Assembly (NCBI RefSeq): GCF_030732985.1
Contig: NZ_JASHJX010000033.1
Coordinates: 1 to 49,927 of the forward strand
DNA from: Nioella sp. MMSF_3534
GTDB taxonomy: Bacteria > Pseudomonadota > Alphaproteobacteria > Rhodobacterales > Rhodobacteraceae
Length of the DNA stretch: 49,927 nucleotides
Reading direction: 5' to 3'
Every line of letters begins with the position of its first letter. Position 1 is the stretch's first letter. The notes under the pieces were generated by a model, which saw only the letters and a list, made by a program, of their open reading frames with translations, made no database searches and was not told where the DNA came from. Made by a program: the position numbers and the translations under genes. Below are positions 16,099 to 24,330 of this stretch, piece after piece.

Positions 16099-16908
16099 AT
16101 GTCGCTTTCCATCCAGGGCAAAACGGCCATCATCACCGGCGCGGCCAATGGCGTCGGGCTGGCGATTGCCCGTCATTTCATCGAGCGCGGCGCCAAGGTG
16201 ATGCTGGCTGACCGGGACGAGACACGCCTTGCCGATGTTGTCGGGGATTTCGTGAAGGAAGAAAGCCGGGTGCGCTATTTCGCCGGTGATCTGCGGGAAA
16301 GGCTGACCGTGGCCAATCTGCTGTCGGCCACCATCGACGCCTTCGACCGGGTTGATATTCTTGTGAATGCGTCGCGCCAGGTGATGTCATCCGACCCGCT
16401 CGATCCGTCGGACAAGACAGTCGAGACGCTGATGGAACAGAATATGTTCACGGCGCTGCGGCTGTCTCAGGCGGTGGCCAAGCGGATGATCGCGCAGGCA
16501 GAGGAAGATGGTGTCGAAGAGGGTCCGATCGGGGCGATCGTGAACCTGTCATCCATCGCCGCGCGGCGCACCCATCCCGATCTGCTGGCCTATTCGATCA
16601 GCGCCGCGGCGCTGGATCAGGCCACGCGCAGCCTGGCCGTGGCGCTGGCCCCTCACCGGATTCGCGTGAACGGTGTGGCCTTCGGGTCGCTCATGTCGAA
16701 CAGCCTGAAGGAATCGCTGAAGGACAATCGCGACCTGCGGCAGGAGATCAAGCATTGTACGCCCATGGGCCGCATTGCCTCGGCGCGCGAGGTCACGGGC
16801 GCGGTGCAGTTCCTGTGCTCCGATGGGGCGGCCTTCGTGACCGGCGAAGTGATCACCGTGGATGGCGGCCGCACCTTGCTTGACAGCGTCGGAACGGCGG
16901 CCCACTGA
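16099..16908 (+). CDS. SDR family protein lacking the catalytic lysine
   Basis: A 269-residue short-chain dehydrogenase/reductase. The cofactor loop is TGAANGVG (residues 13-20), the C-terminal glycine-rich end GEVITVDGGRTLL is normal, and Ser151/Ser152 are in place. The catalytic YxxxK motif reads YSISA: Tyr165 is present but the Lys position (169) is Ala. The NNAG motif is also altered (VNASR). In classical SDRs this Lys lowers the Tyr pKa and holds the nicotinamide ribose, so normal activity is doubtful; the rest of the protein is intact, so it may have a changed or non-catalytic role. Confidence 0.85.
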   Translation: MSLSIQGKTAIITGAANGVGLAIARHFIERGAKVMLADRDETRLADVVGDFVKEESRVRYFAGDLRERLTVANLLSATIDAFDRVDILVNASRQVMSSDPLDPSDKTVETLMEQNMFTALRLSQAVAKRMIAQAEEDGVEEGPIGAIVNLSSIAARRTHPDLLAYSISAAALDQATRSLAVALAPHRIRVNGVAFGSLMSNSLKESLKDNRDLRQEIKHCTPMGRIASAREVTGAVQFLCSDGAAFVTGEVITVDGGRTLLDSVGTAAH

Positions 16909-16926
16909 GGCGCAACCGATAGCCTG

Positions 16927-17505
16927 CTAACCCGCGATCTCGCGGCATTGTGGCTGCTGCTGCCCCAGGTCGATCCAGCCGGATGGGCCGGGCGGGCCTT
17001 CCCAGCCGTTGGGGTACACGGTGACGAATTCCCAGCCATCCTCCGGCAGGAAGTCGAACAGGATGCTGCTTTCCAGTGTCAGGGTGCCCAGAACCGGCCC
17101 GTCATAGGCCCCCGGTGCAACAAGCAGAGGCAGTTGAGGACCGAGATAGCCGATACAGCCGCTGGCGGCGTTGACGGGGATCGGCAGCAACGCGAAGCGG
17201 CGCAGCTGGTTTAGCTCTGGCAATGTGGACAGGGTCTGAACCGACGTGTCCATATTACAGTCCAGCAGGTCTTCCATCTCGCGGATCAGGGCCACAGCCT
17301 CGCGGTCGCGTTCTGAAAGCGTCACATCGGTTCCGGTGCAGTCCGCATTGTCGAAGACTGCCCGCCCAAGCGGGGAGGAGAAACAGTATCCGGCGCGGTC
17401 GAATATCAGGTTGCGAATGAACCAGGGTTCCTCGCAATAGGGCTCGTTTGCGAAAACCGGGCCTGACAGGCCAAGCAGGGCAAGCGCAAGGACAAGACGG
17501 GGCAT
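16927..17505 (-). CDS. DUF4453 / YARHG-like exported protein (paralogue 1)
   Basis: A 192-residue protein with a signal peptide (cleavage likely after FANE or just before). The N-terminal domain CEEPWFIRNLIFDRAGYCFSS with FDNADCTGTDVTLSERDREA recalls YARHG/DUF4453 domains of Rhodobacterales. The C-terminal half (GYLGPQLPLLVAPG, TLTLESSILFDFLPEDGWEFV) looks SH3-like. Several Cys pairs suggest disulfides in the periplasm. Function is unknown; SH3-like folds in such proteins often bind the cell wall. It is closely related to the next gene and lies 101 nt downstream of it on the same strand. The frame is open further upstream, but only the ATG at 17505 gives a signal peptide. Confidence 0.78.
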   Translation of the reverse strand: MPRLVLALALLGLSGPVFANEPYCEEPWFIRNLIFDRAGYCFSSPLGRAVFDNADCTGTDVTLSERDREAVALIREMEDLLDCNMDTSVQTLSTLPELNQLRRFALLPIPVNAASGCIGYLGPQLPLLVAPGAYDGPVLGTLTLESSILFDFLPEDGWEFVTVYPNGWEGPPGPSGWIDLGQQQPQCREIAG

Positions 17506-17606
17506 GGCAATCCTCCGGTGCGATGTCTGTTGCAAGTATAGAGTACCGGCCCGTTCAGTGCAAAACGCGCTGAAATCCCGCGCATTGTACGTCGCGGACC
17601 GATGGG

Positions 17607-18182
17607 CTACCCGGCATACATCTCGCATTCGATGCGGCCCAGTCCGACCGGCGCCCACCCCGCTTCACGCAGCGTTGACATGTCGTCCGGGTCGTTGATC
17701 AGCACGTAGTCCCAGATGCCTTCATTGAGAAAGATGAAGCCGACATTGTCACCGGGGCGCAGTTCGCCGATCACGCGCGCATCTGCCTGCGGCGCGGCGC
17801 GTAAGGGCAGGACCGGGCCGGTATATCCGATGCACCCGCTTTCATGCTCAACCGGGGCGGGCACCACGTCGGCATTCCGCAGATGTTCGAAATGGGCCAG
17901 ATGTTCCAGCCGGGGCCTGCTGCTGTCGATGGCGCAGTCCAGCGCTTCTTCCAGATCGAGGATATGATCAATGGCGGCGCGATCCCGCTCTGACAGGGTC
18001 ACATCCGATCCGGTGCAGCCGGTGTTGTCGAATGTCGCGCGTCCGAGCGGGGAGGCAAAGCAATACCCGGCCCGATCGAAGATCAGGTTGCGGGCGAACC
18101 ACGGCAACTCGCAATAGATGACATCGGCAAAGGCGGGAACCGGCAGCAGCGCAAGCGCGGCAGAAAGGGCAAATCGTTTCAT
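17607..18182 (-). CDS. DUF4453 / YARHG-like exported protein (paralogue 2)
   Basis: A 191-residue paralogue of the previous protein: signal peptide ending AFAD, then CELPWFARNLIFDRAGYCFAS, FDNTGCTGSDVTLSERDRAA, GCIGYTGPVLPLRAAP and an SH3-like stretch (GELRPGDNVGFIFL). The Cys positions are shared with paralogue 1. The two genes are a tandem duplication that has diverged in the middle and C-terminal parts. A terminator lies between this gene and the upstream trcR, so it must have its own promoter in 18183-18237. Confidence 0.78.
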   Translation of the reverse strand: MKRFALSAALALLPVPAFADVIYCELPWFARNLIFDRAGYCFASPLGRATFDNTGCTGSDVTLSERDRAAIDHILDLEEALDCAIDSSRPRLEHLAHFEHLRNADVVPAPVEHESGCIGYTGPVLPLRAAPQADARVIGELRPGDNVGFIFLNEGIWDYVLINDPDDMSTLREAGWAPVGLGRIECEMYAG

Positions 18183-18237
18183 CAATGACTCCGCTTCAAA
18201 ATAGCACGGGGTCAATCTAACGCGGAGCCGGGCCAAG

Positions 18238-18268
18238 AAAAAACCCCCGACCGCAGGGCGACCGGGGG
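18238..18268 (-). terminator. intrinsic terminator of trcR
   Basis: On the minus strand an imperfect hairpin with outer arms CCCCCGG/TCGGGGG is followed by six T. It lies 23 bases past the trcR stop codon. Confidence 0.85.
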
Positions 18269-18291
18269 CTGTTCTGGCGGATCCGAAAGGA

Positions 18292-19044
18292 TCAGGGCTG
18301 TTCGTCTTCGTCGTCATCCCCGCCGGAGGGCAGGTTGAAGAAGCTGTCGGCATCCAGCAGGTCGCCCTTGTCGTCGTCCTCGGACTCATTGTCGGACAGC
18401 GAGAAGGTCTCCAGCCCCGAGATCGACGAGGGGATGCGCGGTTCCGTATCCATGCCGAGCGAGGTTTCGGTCGAGACCAGCTTGCGCCGTTCATCATCGC
18501 TCATGGCGCCGCCTTCACGGGCGGCCTTGGCGGCGGCCTTCTGCACGGCGGCATCAAGTTCGGACTGTTTGCACAGGCCAAGCGCCACCGGGTCGATGGG
18601 CTGCATGTTCGAGATGTTCCAATGGGTGCGTTCGCGGATCGACTGGATCGTCGGCTTGGTGGTGCCGACCAGCTTGGCAATCTGGCTATCGGTCAGTTCG
18701 GGGTGGAACTTGACCAGCCATAGGATCGAGTTGGGCCGGTCCTGACGCTTGGACAGCGGCGTATAGCGCGGGCCACGGCGCTTTTCCTCGCCGACGGCGG
18801 CGGCGTAGAATTTCAGCTTGAGCTTGTGCGCCGGGTCTTTTTCGGCCGCGTCGATTTCATCCTGGGTCAGCTGGTTGTTGGCGATCGGGTCGAAGCCCTT
18901 GACGCCTGCCGCCACATCGCCATCGGCGATGCCCTGGACCTCCAGCTCGTGCAGGCCACAGAAATCGCCGATCTGCTTGAAGGACAGCGTGGTGTTGTCC
19001 ACCAGCCAGACAGCTGTGGCTTTTGCCATGATCGGTTTGTTCAT
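18292..19044 (-). CDS. trcR: cell cycle transcriptional regulator TrcR (DUF1013)
   Basis: A 250-residue protein of the DUF1013 family. It shows a first helix-turn-helix-like part (AVWLVDNTTLSFKQIGDFCG), LHELEVQGIADGDVA, and a second (LTDSQIAKLVGTTKPTIQSI). The C-terminus is strongly acidic (DNESEDDDKGD, GGDDDEDEQP). The family is alphaproteobacterial and is annotated as a cell-cycle transcription regulator. It ends with a clear terminator and is divergent from the ribonuclease gene. Confidence 0.9.
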   Translation of the reverse strand: MNKPIMAKATAVWLVDNTTLSFKQIGDFCGLHELEVQGIADGDVAAGVKGFDPIANNQLTQDEIDAAEKDPAHKLKLKFYAAAVGEEKRRGPRYTPLSKRQDRPNSILWLVKFHPELTDSQIAKLVGTTKPTIQSIRERTHWNISNMQPIDPVALGLCKQSELDAAVQKAAAKAAREGGAMSDDERRKLVSTETSLGMDTEPRIPSSISGLETFSLSDNESEDDDKGDLLDADSFFNLPSGGDDDEDEQP

Positions 19045-19115
19045 CTCGGTCGCTCCTTCGCGAAAACAAATCTCCCTCGGGCCGTGACTCGGCTGGCGGG
19101 GCGGGCCCCGCGCTT

Positions 19116-19128
19116 CCTTATTGTAAGG
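19116..19128. promoter_or_regulatory. short inverted repeat between trcR and the T2 ribonuclease gene
   Basis: CCTTA-TTG-TAAGG is a perfect inverted repeat with a 3-base centre in the divergent intergenic region (19045-19175). It could be an operator for either gene. No clear -35/-10 pair could be assigned. Confidence 0.3.
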
Positions 19129-19175
19129 GAGGTCGAGGCGTATATAAGCGGGAAGGCACGACTTGGGAAGGGCAA

Positions 19176-19808
19176 ATGATCAGAGCATTCTTGGCATTTC
19201 TCATGCTGGCAGGCATGGCACGGGCCGACGGGGAACCGGCGGGGGACTTCGATTACTACGTCATGGCGCTGAGCTGGACACCCTCCTGGTGCGCCATCGA
19301 GGGTGATGACAGGGATTCGCCGCAATGCGACCCCGGGCAGGGGTTTGGGTTCACCCTGCACGGGCTCTGGCCGCAATACGAAGATGGCTGGCCAGCCTTC
19401 TGCCCCACTGTCGAACGCAATCCGTCGCGCGGGATGACCAACGCCATGGCCGATATCATGGGCACGTCCGGCCTCGCCTGGTACCAGTGGAACAAGCATG
19501 GCGTCTGCTCGGGCCTGTCGGCCAGCGATTATTACGCCCTGTCGCGTCTGGCCTACGAAAGCGTTGAACGCCCGGCCCTGCTGCGCCAGTTGACCCGAGA
19601 GGTGCGCCTGCCCGCCGAAGTGATCGAAGAGGCATTCCTGGAGGCCAACCCGCAGCTGTCAGACGACATGCTGACCGTCACCTGTCGCGCGGGCCGCGTG
19701 CAGGAGGTGCGCATCTGCCTGACCAGAGAGCTGGAGCCGCGCGCCTGTGCACCTGACGTGGCGCGCGATTGCACCCTGACCGACGCGCTGTTTTCACCGA
19801 TGCGGTGA
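19176..19808 (+). CDS. secreted ribonuclease T2 family protein
   Basis: A 210-residue protein with a signal peptide (MIRAFLAFLMLAGMARA). Both conserved active-site segments are visible: FTLHGLWPQY with His62, and WYQWNKHGVCSGL with Lys107 and His108. Position 104 is Gln where fungal and plant enzymes have Glu. T2 enzymes cut RNA endonucleolytically through a 2',3'-cyclic phosphate. The cysteines in the CAS blocks suggest disulfides and a periplasmic or extracellular site, where it would scavenge RNA. It converges on kdgK with only 6 nt between stop codons. Confidence 0.92.
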   Translation: MIRAFLAFLMLAGMARADGEPAGDFDYYVMALSWTPSWCAIEGDDRDSPQCDPGQGFGFTLHGLWPQYEDGWPAFCPTVERNPSRGMTNAMADIMGTSGLAWYQWNKHGVCSGLSASDYYALSRLAYESVERPALLRQLTREVRLPAEVIEEAFLEANPQLSDDMLTVTCRAGRVQEVRICLTRELEPRACAPDVARDCTLTDALFSPMR

Positions 19809-19814
19809 CGTGGC

Positions 19815-20723
19815 TCAGGCCCTGGCGCTTCTGACCGGCACCAGGGCACCGCGCGCCCCGATCACCTGAGCGGCCACGGTGCATCCCGCGTGAATGCTGT
19901 CCGTCAGGGATGCACCGGTAAGTCGCGCACTGAGGAAACCACCGTTGAAGGCATCGCCGGCGGCGGTTGTATCCACCACGGCCGGGATTTCCGGCGGATG
20001 AACCGTCACCGCCGGTGCCTCCCCCTCGGACGCCATGACCGGGCCTGCCCCGTTCTTGACCACGACGCTTGCCGCCCCCGCCGCGCGGTAGCGGGCGAGC
20101 GTGGCTTCGGGCGAGGCATCGCCGAAATGGGTGGCCTCATCGTCGAAAGAAGGCAGCACAAGGTCTGACAGCGCCGCCGTTCTCATGATCTGGCGGCACA
20201 TCTCCTCGGGGCTGTCCCACAGGCGCGGGCGAATATTTGGATCGAACGCGATCAGCACCCCCCGCGATTTCGCTTCATGCAAAAACCCAAGCAGCCGCGC
20301 GCGCCGGTCATCGTCCAGAATGGCGAGTGTGATGCCCGAGACCAGAACCCAGTCACCGGACACCAGCCCCGGCAGGCGGTCCAGCCCGTCCGTCAGCCGC
20401 CGCGCGGCGGAATCCGAGCGCCAGTAGGAAAAGCTGCGCTCCCCGTCTTTCAGCGAAATCACGTAGAGCCCGACGCTCTTGCCGGGCACCACGGATAGCA
20501 GCGGCTCGACCCCCGCATCGCGGATGAACTGCTCCATCTTGCCCGACACTGCGTCGTCTCCGATCGCCGACAGGAAGGCCACGCTCAGCCTATCCCCCGC
20601 CACCTGCCGTGCATACCAAGCGCTGTTGAACATGTCCCCGGCAAAGCCCATGGCAAAGCGCCCGTCGTCGCCCGGCGCCATTTCCACCATGCATTCTCCG
20701 ATGGTCATCAGGGTACGGGTCAT
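19815..20723 (-). CDS. kdgK: 2-keto-3-deoxygluconate kinase (PfkB family)
   Basis: A 302-residue sugar kinase. The PfkB features are MTIGECMVEMAP at the start, GDMFNSAWYARQ, and the ATP/catalytic motif DTTAAGDAFNGGF near the C-terminus, where the first Gly of the usual GAGD is Ala. GECMVEM and FAGDMFNSA are typical of KdgK, which phosphorylates KDG to KDPG in hexuronate catabolism. The context agrees: it overlaps the upstream gntR gene by 4 nt and faces uxaC and uxuB. The frame is open to 20951, but the ATG at 20723 is coupled to the gntR stop. Confidence 0.9.
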   Translation of the reverse strand: MTRTLMTIGECMVEMAPGDDGRFAMGFAGDMFNSAWYARQVAGDRLSVAFLSAIGDDAVSGKMEQFIRDAGVEPLLSVVPGKSVGLYVISLKDGERSFSYWRSDSAARRLTDGLDRLPGLVSGDWVLVSGITLAILDDDRRARLLGFLHEAKSRGVLIAFDPNIRPRLWDSPEEMCRQIMRTAALSDLVLPSFDDEATHFGDASPEATLARYRAAGAASVVVKNGAGPVMASEGEAPAVTVHPPEIPAVVDTTAAGDAFNGGFLSARLTGASLTDSIHAGCTVAAQVIGARGALVPVRSARA

Positions 20724-21409
20724 GTGCCGGTCTCCTCGAAATAGGCCGGGTGGTCGCCCCGCAGCCGGTCCATGGCGCCTTTGACGCGGCCCAGATGTTG
20801 CTTCATGACCGTTTCCGCGTTGTCCCGGTTTTTTGCGCGTATTGCGCGCAACAGGTGACGGTGGTCGTCCAGCGCGTCGGCGCTGCCGATGGCCAGCGAA
20901 AGAAAGCGGACCCGGTCCATATGCGCCTTCTGCTCGCGGATCAGATCCCAAGCATAGCCGTGCCCGGCAATCTCGCAGATGCGGCGGTGGAACCGGTCAT
21001 CCAGTGCGTGGAAACCGGGCCGGTCCCCGGCGGCGATGGCATGGTCCTGCGCGGCGATATCGGCGGCCAGATCGTCCAGATCGGCTGCGGTCAGGCGGGG
21101 CAGGGCGGCGTTCAGGCAGGCCAGTTCCAGCGCCGTCCGGATGAAGGCGGCGCGCAGAACGGCGGTTTCTGATATGCGCGTGACCAGGGTGGCCCGCTGC
21201 GGACGGATGCTCAGGAACCCAAGTTTCGACAGCCGAAAGAACGCATCGCGCACCGGCTGGCGAGAGACGTCGAGCGATCTGGCGATCTCGGCTTCCGAGA
21301 TTTTCGAGCCCGGCGGCAGGTCCAGCGACACCACGGCGTCATGAAGCCGGTCAAAGACCATGTCCGTGGTGCTGGCTGGCTGGATCGGGGACAGGGGGGC
21401 TAGGGGCAT
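20720..21409 (-). CDS. GntR family regulator (FadR/FCD type)
   Basis: A 229-residue regulator. The N-terminal winged helix has DRLHDAVVSLDLPPGSKISEAEIARSLDVSRQPVRDAFFRLSK split over residues 20-62. The C-terminal FCD ligand domain has the metal-binding His set (FHALDDRFHRRICEIAGH, DDHRHLLRAI). FCD regulators usually respond to organic acids or sugar acids; position beside kdgK, uxaC and uxuB makes a hexuronate or pathway intermediate the likely ligand. It likely represses both divergent units from the shared intergenic region. Confidence 0.92.
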   Translation of the reverse strand: MPLAPLSPIQPASTTDMVFDRLHDAVVSLDLPPGSKISEAEIARSLDVSRQPVRDAFFRLSKLGFLSIRPQRATLVTRISETAVLRAAFIRTALELACLNAALPRLTAADLDDLAADIAAQDHAIAAGDRPGFHALDDRFHRRICEIAGHGYAWDLIREQKAHMDRVRFLSLAIGSADALDDHRHLLRAIRAKNRDNAETVMKQHLGRVKGAMDRLRGDHPAYFEETGT

Positions 21410-21420
21410 CTGGTTCGGCT

Positions 21421-21449
21421 TTGACAGGTCTGATAGACTAGCATATTAG
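21421..21449 (+). promoter_or_regulatory. predicted uxaC-uxuB promoter with palindromes
   Basis: TTGACA (21421-21426), a 17-base spacer and TATTAG (21444-21449) form a good sigma-70-type promoter 35 bases ahead of uxaC. The spacer holds GTCTGATAGAC (arms GTCT/AGAC), and ACTA-N6-TAGT (21437-21450) covers the -10. Both are candidate GntR operators. Confidence 0.6.
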
Positions 21450-21471
21450 TTGGCGAAACACCGTTGCTCAA
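21443..21471 (-). promoter_or_regulatory. predicted gntR-kdgK promoter overlapping the uxaC promoter
   Basis: On the minus strand TTGAGC (21466-21471), a 17-base spacer and TAATAT (21443-21448) precede gntR. Its -10 covers nearly the same bases as the uxaC -10. Confidence 0.5.
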
Positions 21472-21483
21472 GGATGTATTCGC

Positions 21484-22890
21484 ATGGCGCTGACCGACCC
21501 GGACCGCCTGTTTCCGCTCGATCCCGGTGCGCGCGGGCTGGCGCGGGCGCTTTACGATACAGTGTCCGATCTGCCGATCATCAGCCCCCATGGCCATTGC
21601 GATCCGGCGTGGTTTGCAGGGAATGAGCGTTTCCCGAACCCCGCCGCGCTGTTTGTGATCCCCGACCACTACGTGTTTCGGATGCTGGTCTCGCAGGGCG
21701 TGCCGCTGGCCGATCTGGGCGTGCCCTCTGCCGATGGCCGCCCGGTGGAAACCGATCCGCGCGTGATCTGGCGACGCTTTGCCAGCCAGTTCCACCTGTT
21801 TCGCGGCACCCCCTCGGCCCTGTGGCTGAACCACGCGTTCGAGCATGTCTTCGGGCTGACCGAGCCCCTCAACGCCGACACGGCGGACGCCGCCTATGAT
21901 CGGATTGAGGCGCTGCTGGCGACAGATGCCTACCGGCCCCGCGCCCTGTTCGACCGTTTCGGGATCGAGTGCCTCGCCACCACCGACAGCGCGCTGGATG
22001 ACCTCTCGTCCCATTCCGCCATCGCCGCCAGCGGGTGGTCGGGCCGGGTCATTCCCACCTACCGGCCTGATACGGTCGTGGACCCCGAAACGCCGGGCTT
22101 CGCCATCCAGATCGACCGCCTTGGCGCGCTGACGGGCGAAGACACGCGCACATGGCAGGGCTATCTGGCTGCGCATCGCGCCCGCCGGGCCTATTTCAAG
22201 CGCCACGGCGCGACGGCCAGCGATCATGGCCATGCCAGCGCCCGCACCGCCGACCTGCCCGCGGCGGAGGCCGCAGCGCTGTTTCAGAAGGCGTTGAACG
22301 GGGCCTGCACGGCAGAGGAGGCCGATCTCTTCCGGGGTCAGATGCTGACGGAAATGGCAAGGATGAGCCTCGATGACGGGCTGGCCATGCAGATCCATCC
22401 CGGATCGTGGCGCAACCATTCCGGGCCGGTCTTTGCGCAGTTTGGCCGCGACCGGGGCTTTGACATCCCCATGCGGGCAGATTTCGTCGGCGGGCTGAAA
22501 CCGCTGCTCGATGCCGTGGGGATGGAACCGGGCCTTGCGATCATTCTGTTCACGCTCGACGAAACCACGCAAAGCCGCGAGCTTGCGCCCCTGGCGGGCG
22601 CCTATCCGGCGCTGAAACTCGGCCCGCCCTGGTGGTTCTATGACAGTGCCGAGGGGATGCGCCGCTTCCGTGAAGCCACGACCGAGACCTGCGGGTTTTA
22701 CAACACCGTCGGGTTCAACGACGACACCCGCGCCTTTTGCTCGATCCCCGCCCGCCATGACGTCGCCCGCCGCGTGGATTGCGCCTATCTGGCGACGCTG
22801 GTGCGCAGCGGGCGGTTGCGTGAAAACGAGGCGGTCGAGCTGGCCCATGACCTCAGCTACCGGCTGGCGAAGGAGGCCTACCGCCTGTGA
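21484..22890 (+). CDS. uxaC: glucuronate isomerase
   Basis: A 468-residue protein of the uronate isomerase family. It converts D-glucuronate to fructuronate or D-galacturonate to tagaturonate. The metal motif HxH is at His36/His38 in ISPHGHCDPAWF, followed by NPAALFVIPDHYVFRML. Further family blocks are LAMQIHPGSWRNHS, HDVARRVDCAYL and the closing LSYRLAKEAYRL. It is coupled to uxuB by a 4-nt overlap. Confidence 0.95.
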   Translation: MALTDPDRLFPLDPGARGLARALYDTVSDLPIISPHGHCDPAWFAGNERFPNPAALFVIPDHYVFRMLVSQGVPLADLGVPSADGRPVETDPRVIWRRFASQFHLFRGTPSALWLNHAFEHVFGLTEPLNADTADAAYDRIEALLATDAYRPRALFDRFGIECLATTDSALDDLSSHSAIAASGWSGRVIPTYRPDTVVDPETPGFAIQIDRLGALTGEDTRTWQGYLAAHRARRAYFKRHGATASDHGHASARTADLPAAEAAALFQKALNGACTAEEADLFRGQMLTEMARMSLDDGLAMQIHPGSWRNHSGPVFAQFGRDRGFDIPMRADFVGGLKPLLDAVGMEPGLAIILFTLDETTQSRELAPLAGAYPALKLGPPWWFYDSAEGMRRFREATTETCGFYNTVGFNDDTRAFCSIPARHDVARRVDCAYLATLVRSGRLRENEAVELAHDLSYRLAKEAYRL

Positions 22891-24323
22891 CTCATCCCCG
22901 CCTGTCCCGCAGTACCCCCGCCGCCCCTGTGGGCATCGTCCATCTGGGCCCCGGTGCCTTTTTTCGGGCCTTCAACGCCGTCTATACCGCCGATGCAATG
23001 GCCCGCGATGGTGGCGATTGGGGGATTTGCGCCGTCAGCCTGCGCAGTCCCGAGGCACGCGATCAGCTGACGCCGCAGGGCGGGGCCTATACAGCCGTGT
23101 CGCTTGGTCCGGACGGGCCAGCGCCGCGCGTCATTCAATCTGTGTCAGAGGTCTTGGTCGCCCCGGAAGACCCCGCCGCCGTGCTGGACCGGATGACTGC
23201 TCCGGCAACACGGGTCGTCTCCCTGACGATCACCGAGAAGGGCTATTGCCACAATCCGGCAACCGGACAGCTGCGACGCGACCACCCCGACATCGTGCAT
23301 GACCTAGCCCATCCCGACACCCCCCGCAGCGCGCCGGGATTTCTGGTGGAGGCCCTGGACCGCCGTCGCCATGCAGGCACCGCGCCCTTTACGGTGCTGT
23401 CTTGCGACAACCTGCCCTCCAACGGCCATCTGGCGCGCGGCGTGGTTCTGGATTTCGCCCAAGCCCGCGACCCCGAGCTTGCCGATTGGATCGCACAGAA
23501 GGTCAAGTTCCCGGCCACGATGGTCGACCGGATCACACCTGCAACCACGTCCGAGGATATCGAGCGGCTGGCCGCGCTCACCGGCTATCACGATCCGGCC
23601 TGTGTCTGGCACGAACCGTTCCGCCAATGGGTGATCGAGGATGATTTCACCGACAACGCCCGCCCCGGCTGGGACGCGGGCGGGGGGCAGTTCGTGCGCG
23701 ATGTATCAGCCTTCGAGACGATGAAACTGCGTTGCCTGAACGGCACCCATTCGGCGCTGGCCTATCTGGGCTACCTCGCCGGATACCAGACCATCAGCGA
23801 AAGCGTTGCGGACCCGGCTTTCGCGGCTCTGTGCCAAAAGCTGTGGCGGGACGAGATTCTGCCCACGGTTCCGCAACCCGAAGGCGAAGACCTGACCGCC
23901 TACACCGGTGCCCTGCTGGCCCGCTACCAAAACCCGTCGATCCGGCACCGTACCTGGCAGATCGCCATGGACGGCTCGCAGAAACTGCCGCAACGCATTC
24001 TGGGACCGGTGGCGGAGAACCTTGCTTCCGGTCGCCCGGTTCCGGGACTGGCGCTCGTGGTGGCGGCCTGGATGCGCTACGTGGGCGGCGTGGATGAGGC
24101 GGGCCAGCCCATTGACGTGCGCGACCCGCTGGCGGATCATCTGCGTGCTGTCTCGGACGAGGCCGCTGACCCCGCCGCCAAGGTCGCCGCGCTTCTGGCG
24201 GTCGATCAGGTGTTTGATCCGGTGCTTGCCGGGCATCCTGTTTTCCGCGAGACCGTCACCCGCGCCTATCTCGGCCTCTGCCAACACGGCGCAGCCGCCA
24301 GCGTCACGGGATATATCGCCTGA
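22887..24323 (+). CDS. uxuB: mannitol dehydrogenase family protein, likely fructuronate reductase
   Basis: A 478-residue polyol dehydrogenase. The N-terminal NAD-binding part shows VGIVHLGPGAFFRAF, and the catalytic KxxxxNxxH motif is at Lys280, Asn285 and His288 (MKLRCLNGTHS). The family includes mannitol, arabinitol and altronate dehydrogenases; coupling to uxaC (GTG start, 4-nt overlap) points to UxuB, which reduces fructuronate to mannonate with NADH. Mannonate dehydratase (UxuA) is not in the window. Confidence 0.9.
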   Translation: MTHPRLSRSTPAAPVGIVHLGPGAFFRAFNAVYTADAMARDGGDWGICAVSLRSPEARDQLTPQGGAYTAVSLGPDGPAPRVIQSVSEVLVAPEDPAAVLDRMTAPATRVVSLTITEKGYCHNPATGQLRRDHPDIVHDLAHPDTPRSAPGFLVEALDRRRHAGTAPFTVLSCDNLPSNGHLARGVVLDFAQARDPELADWIAQKVKFPATMVDRITPATTSEDIERLAALTGYHDPACVWHEPFRQWVIEDDFTDNARPGWDAGGGQFVRDVSAFETMKLRCLNGTHSALAYLGYLAGYQTISESVADPAFAALCQKLWRDEILPTVPQPEGEDLTAYTGALLARYQNPSIRHRTWQIAMDGSQKLPQRILGPVAENLASGRPVPGLALVVAAWMRYVGGVDEAGQPIDVRDPLADHLRAVSDEAADPAAKVAALLAVDQVFDPVLAGHPVFRETVTRAYLGLCQHGAAASVTGYIA

Positions 24324-24330
24324 TCAGGCG

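Noticed and set aside
19176-19808. Gln104 in the second active-site block of the T2 ribonuclease as a sign of inactivation
   Set aside because: Both catalytic His and the Lys are present and I believe bacterial members vary at this position, so loss of activity is not supported.
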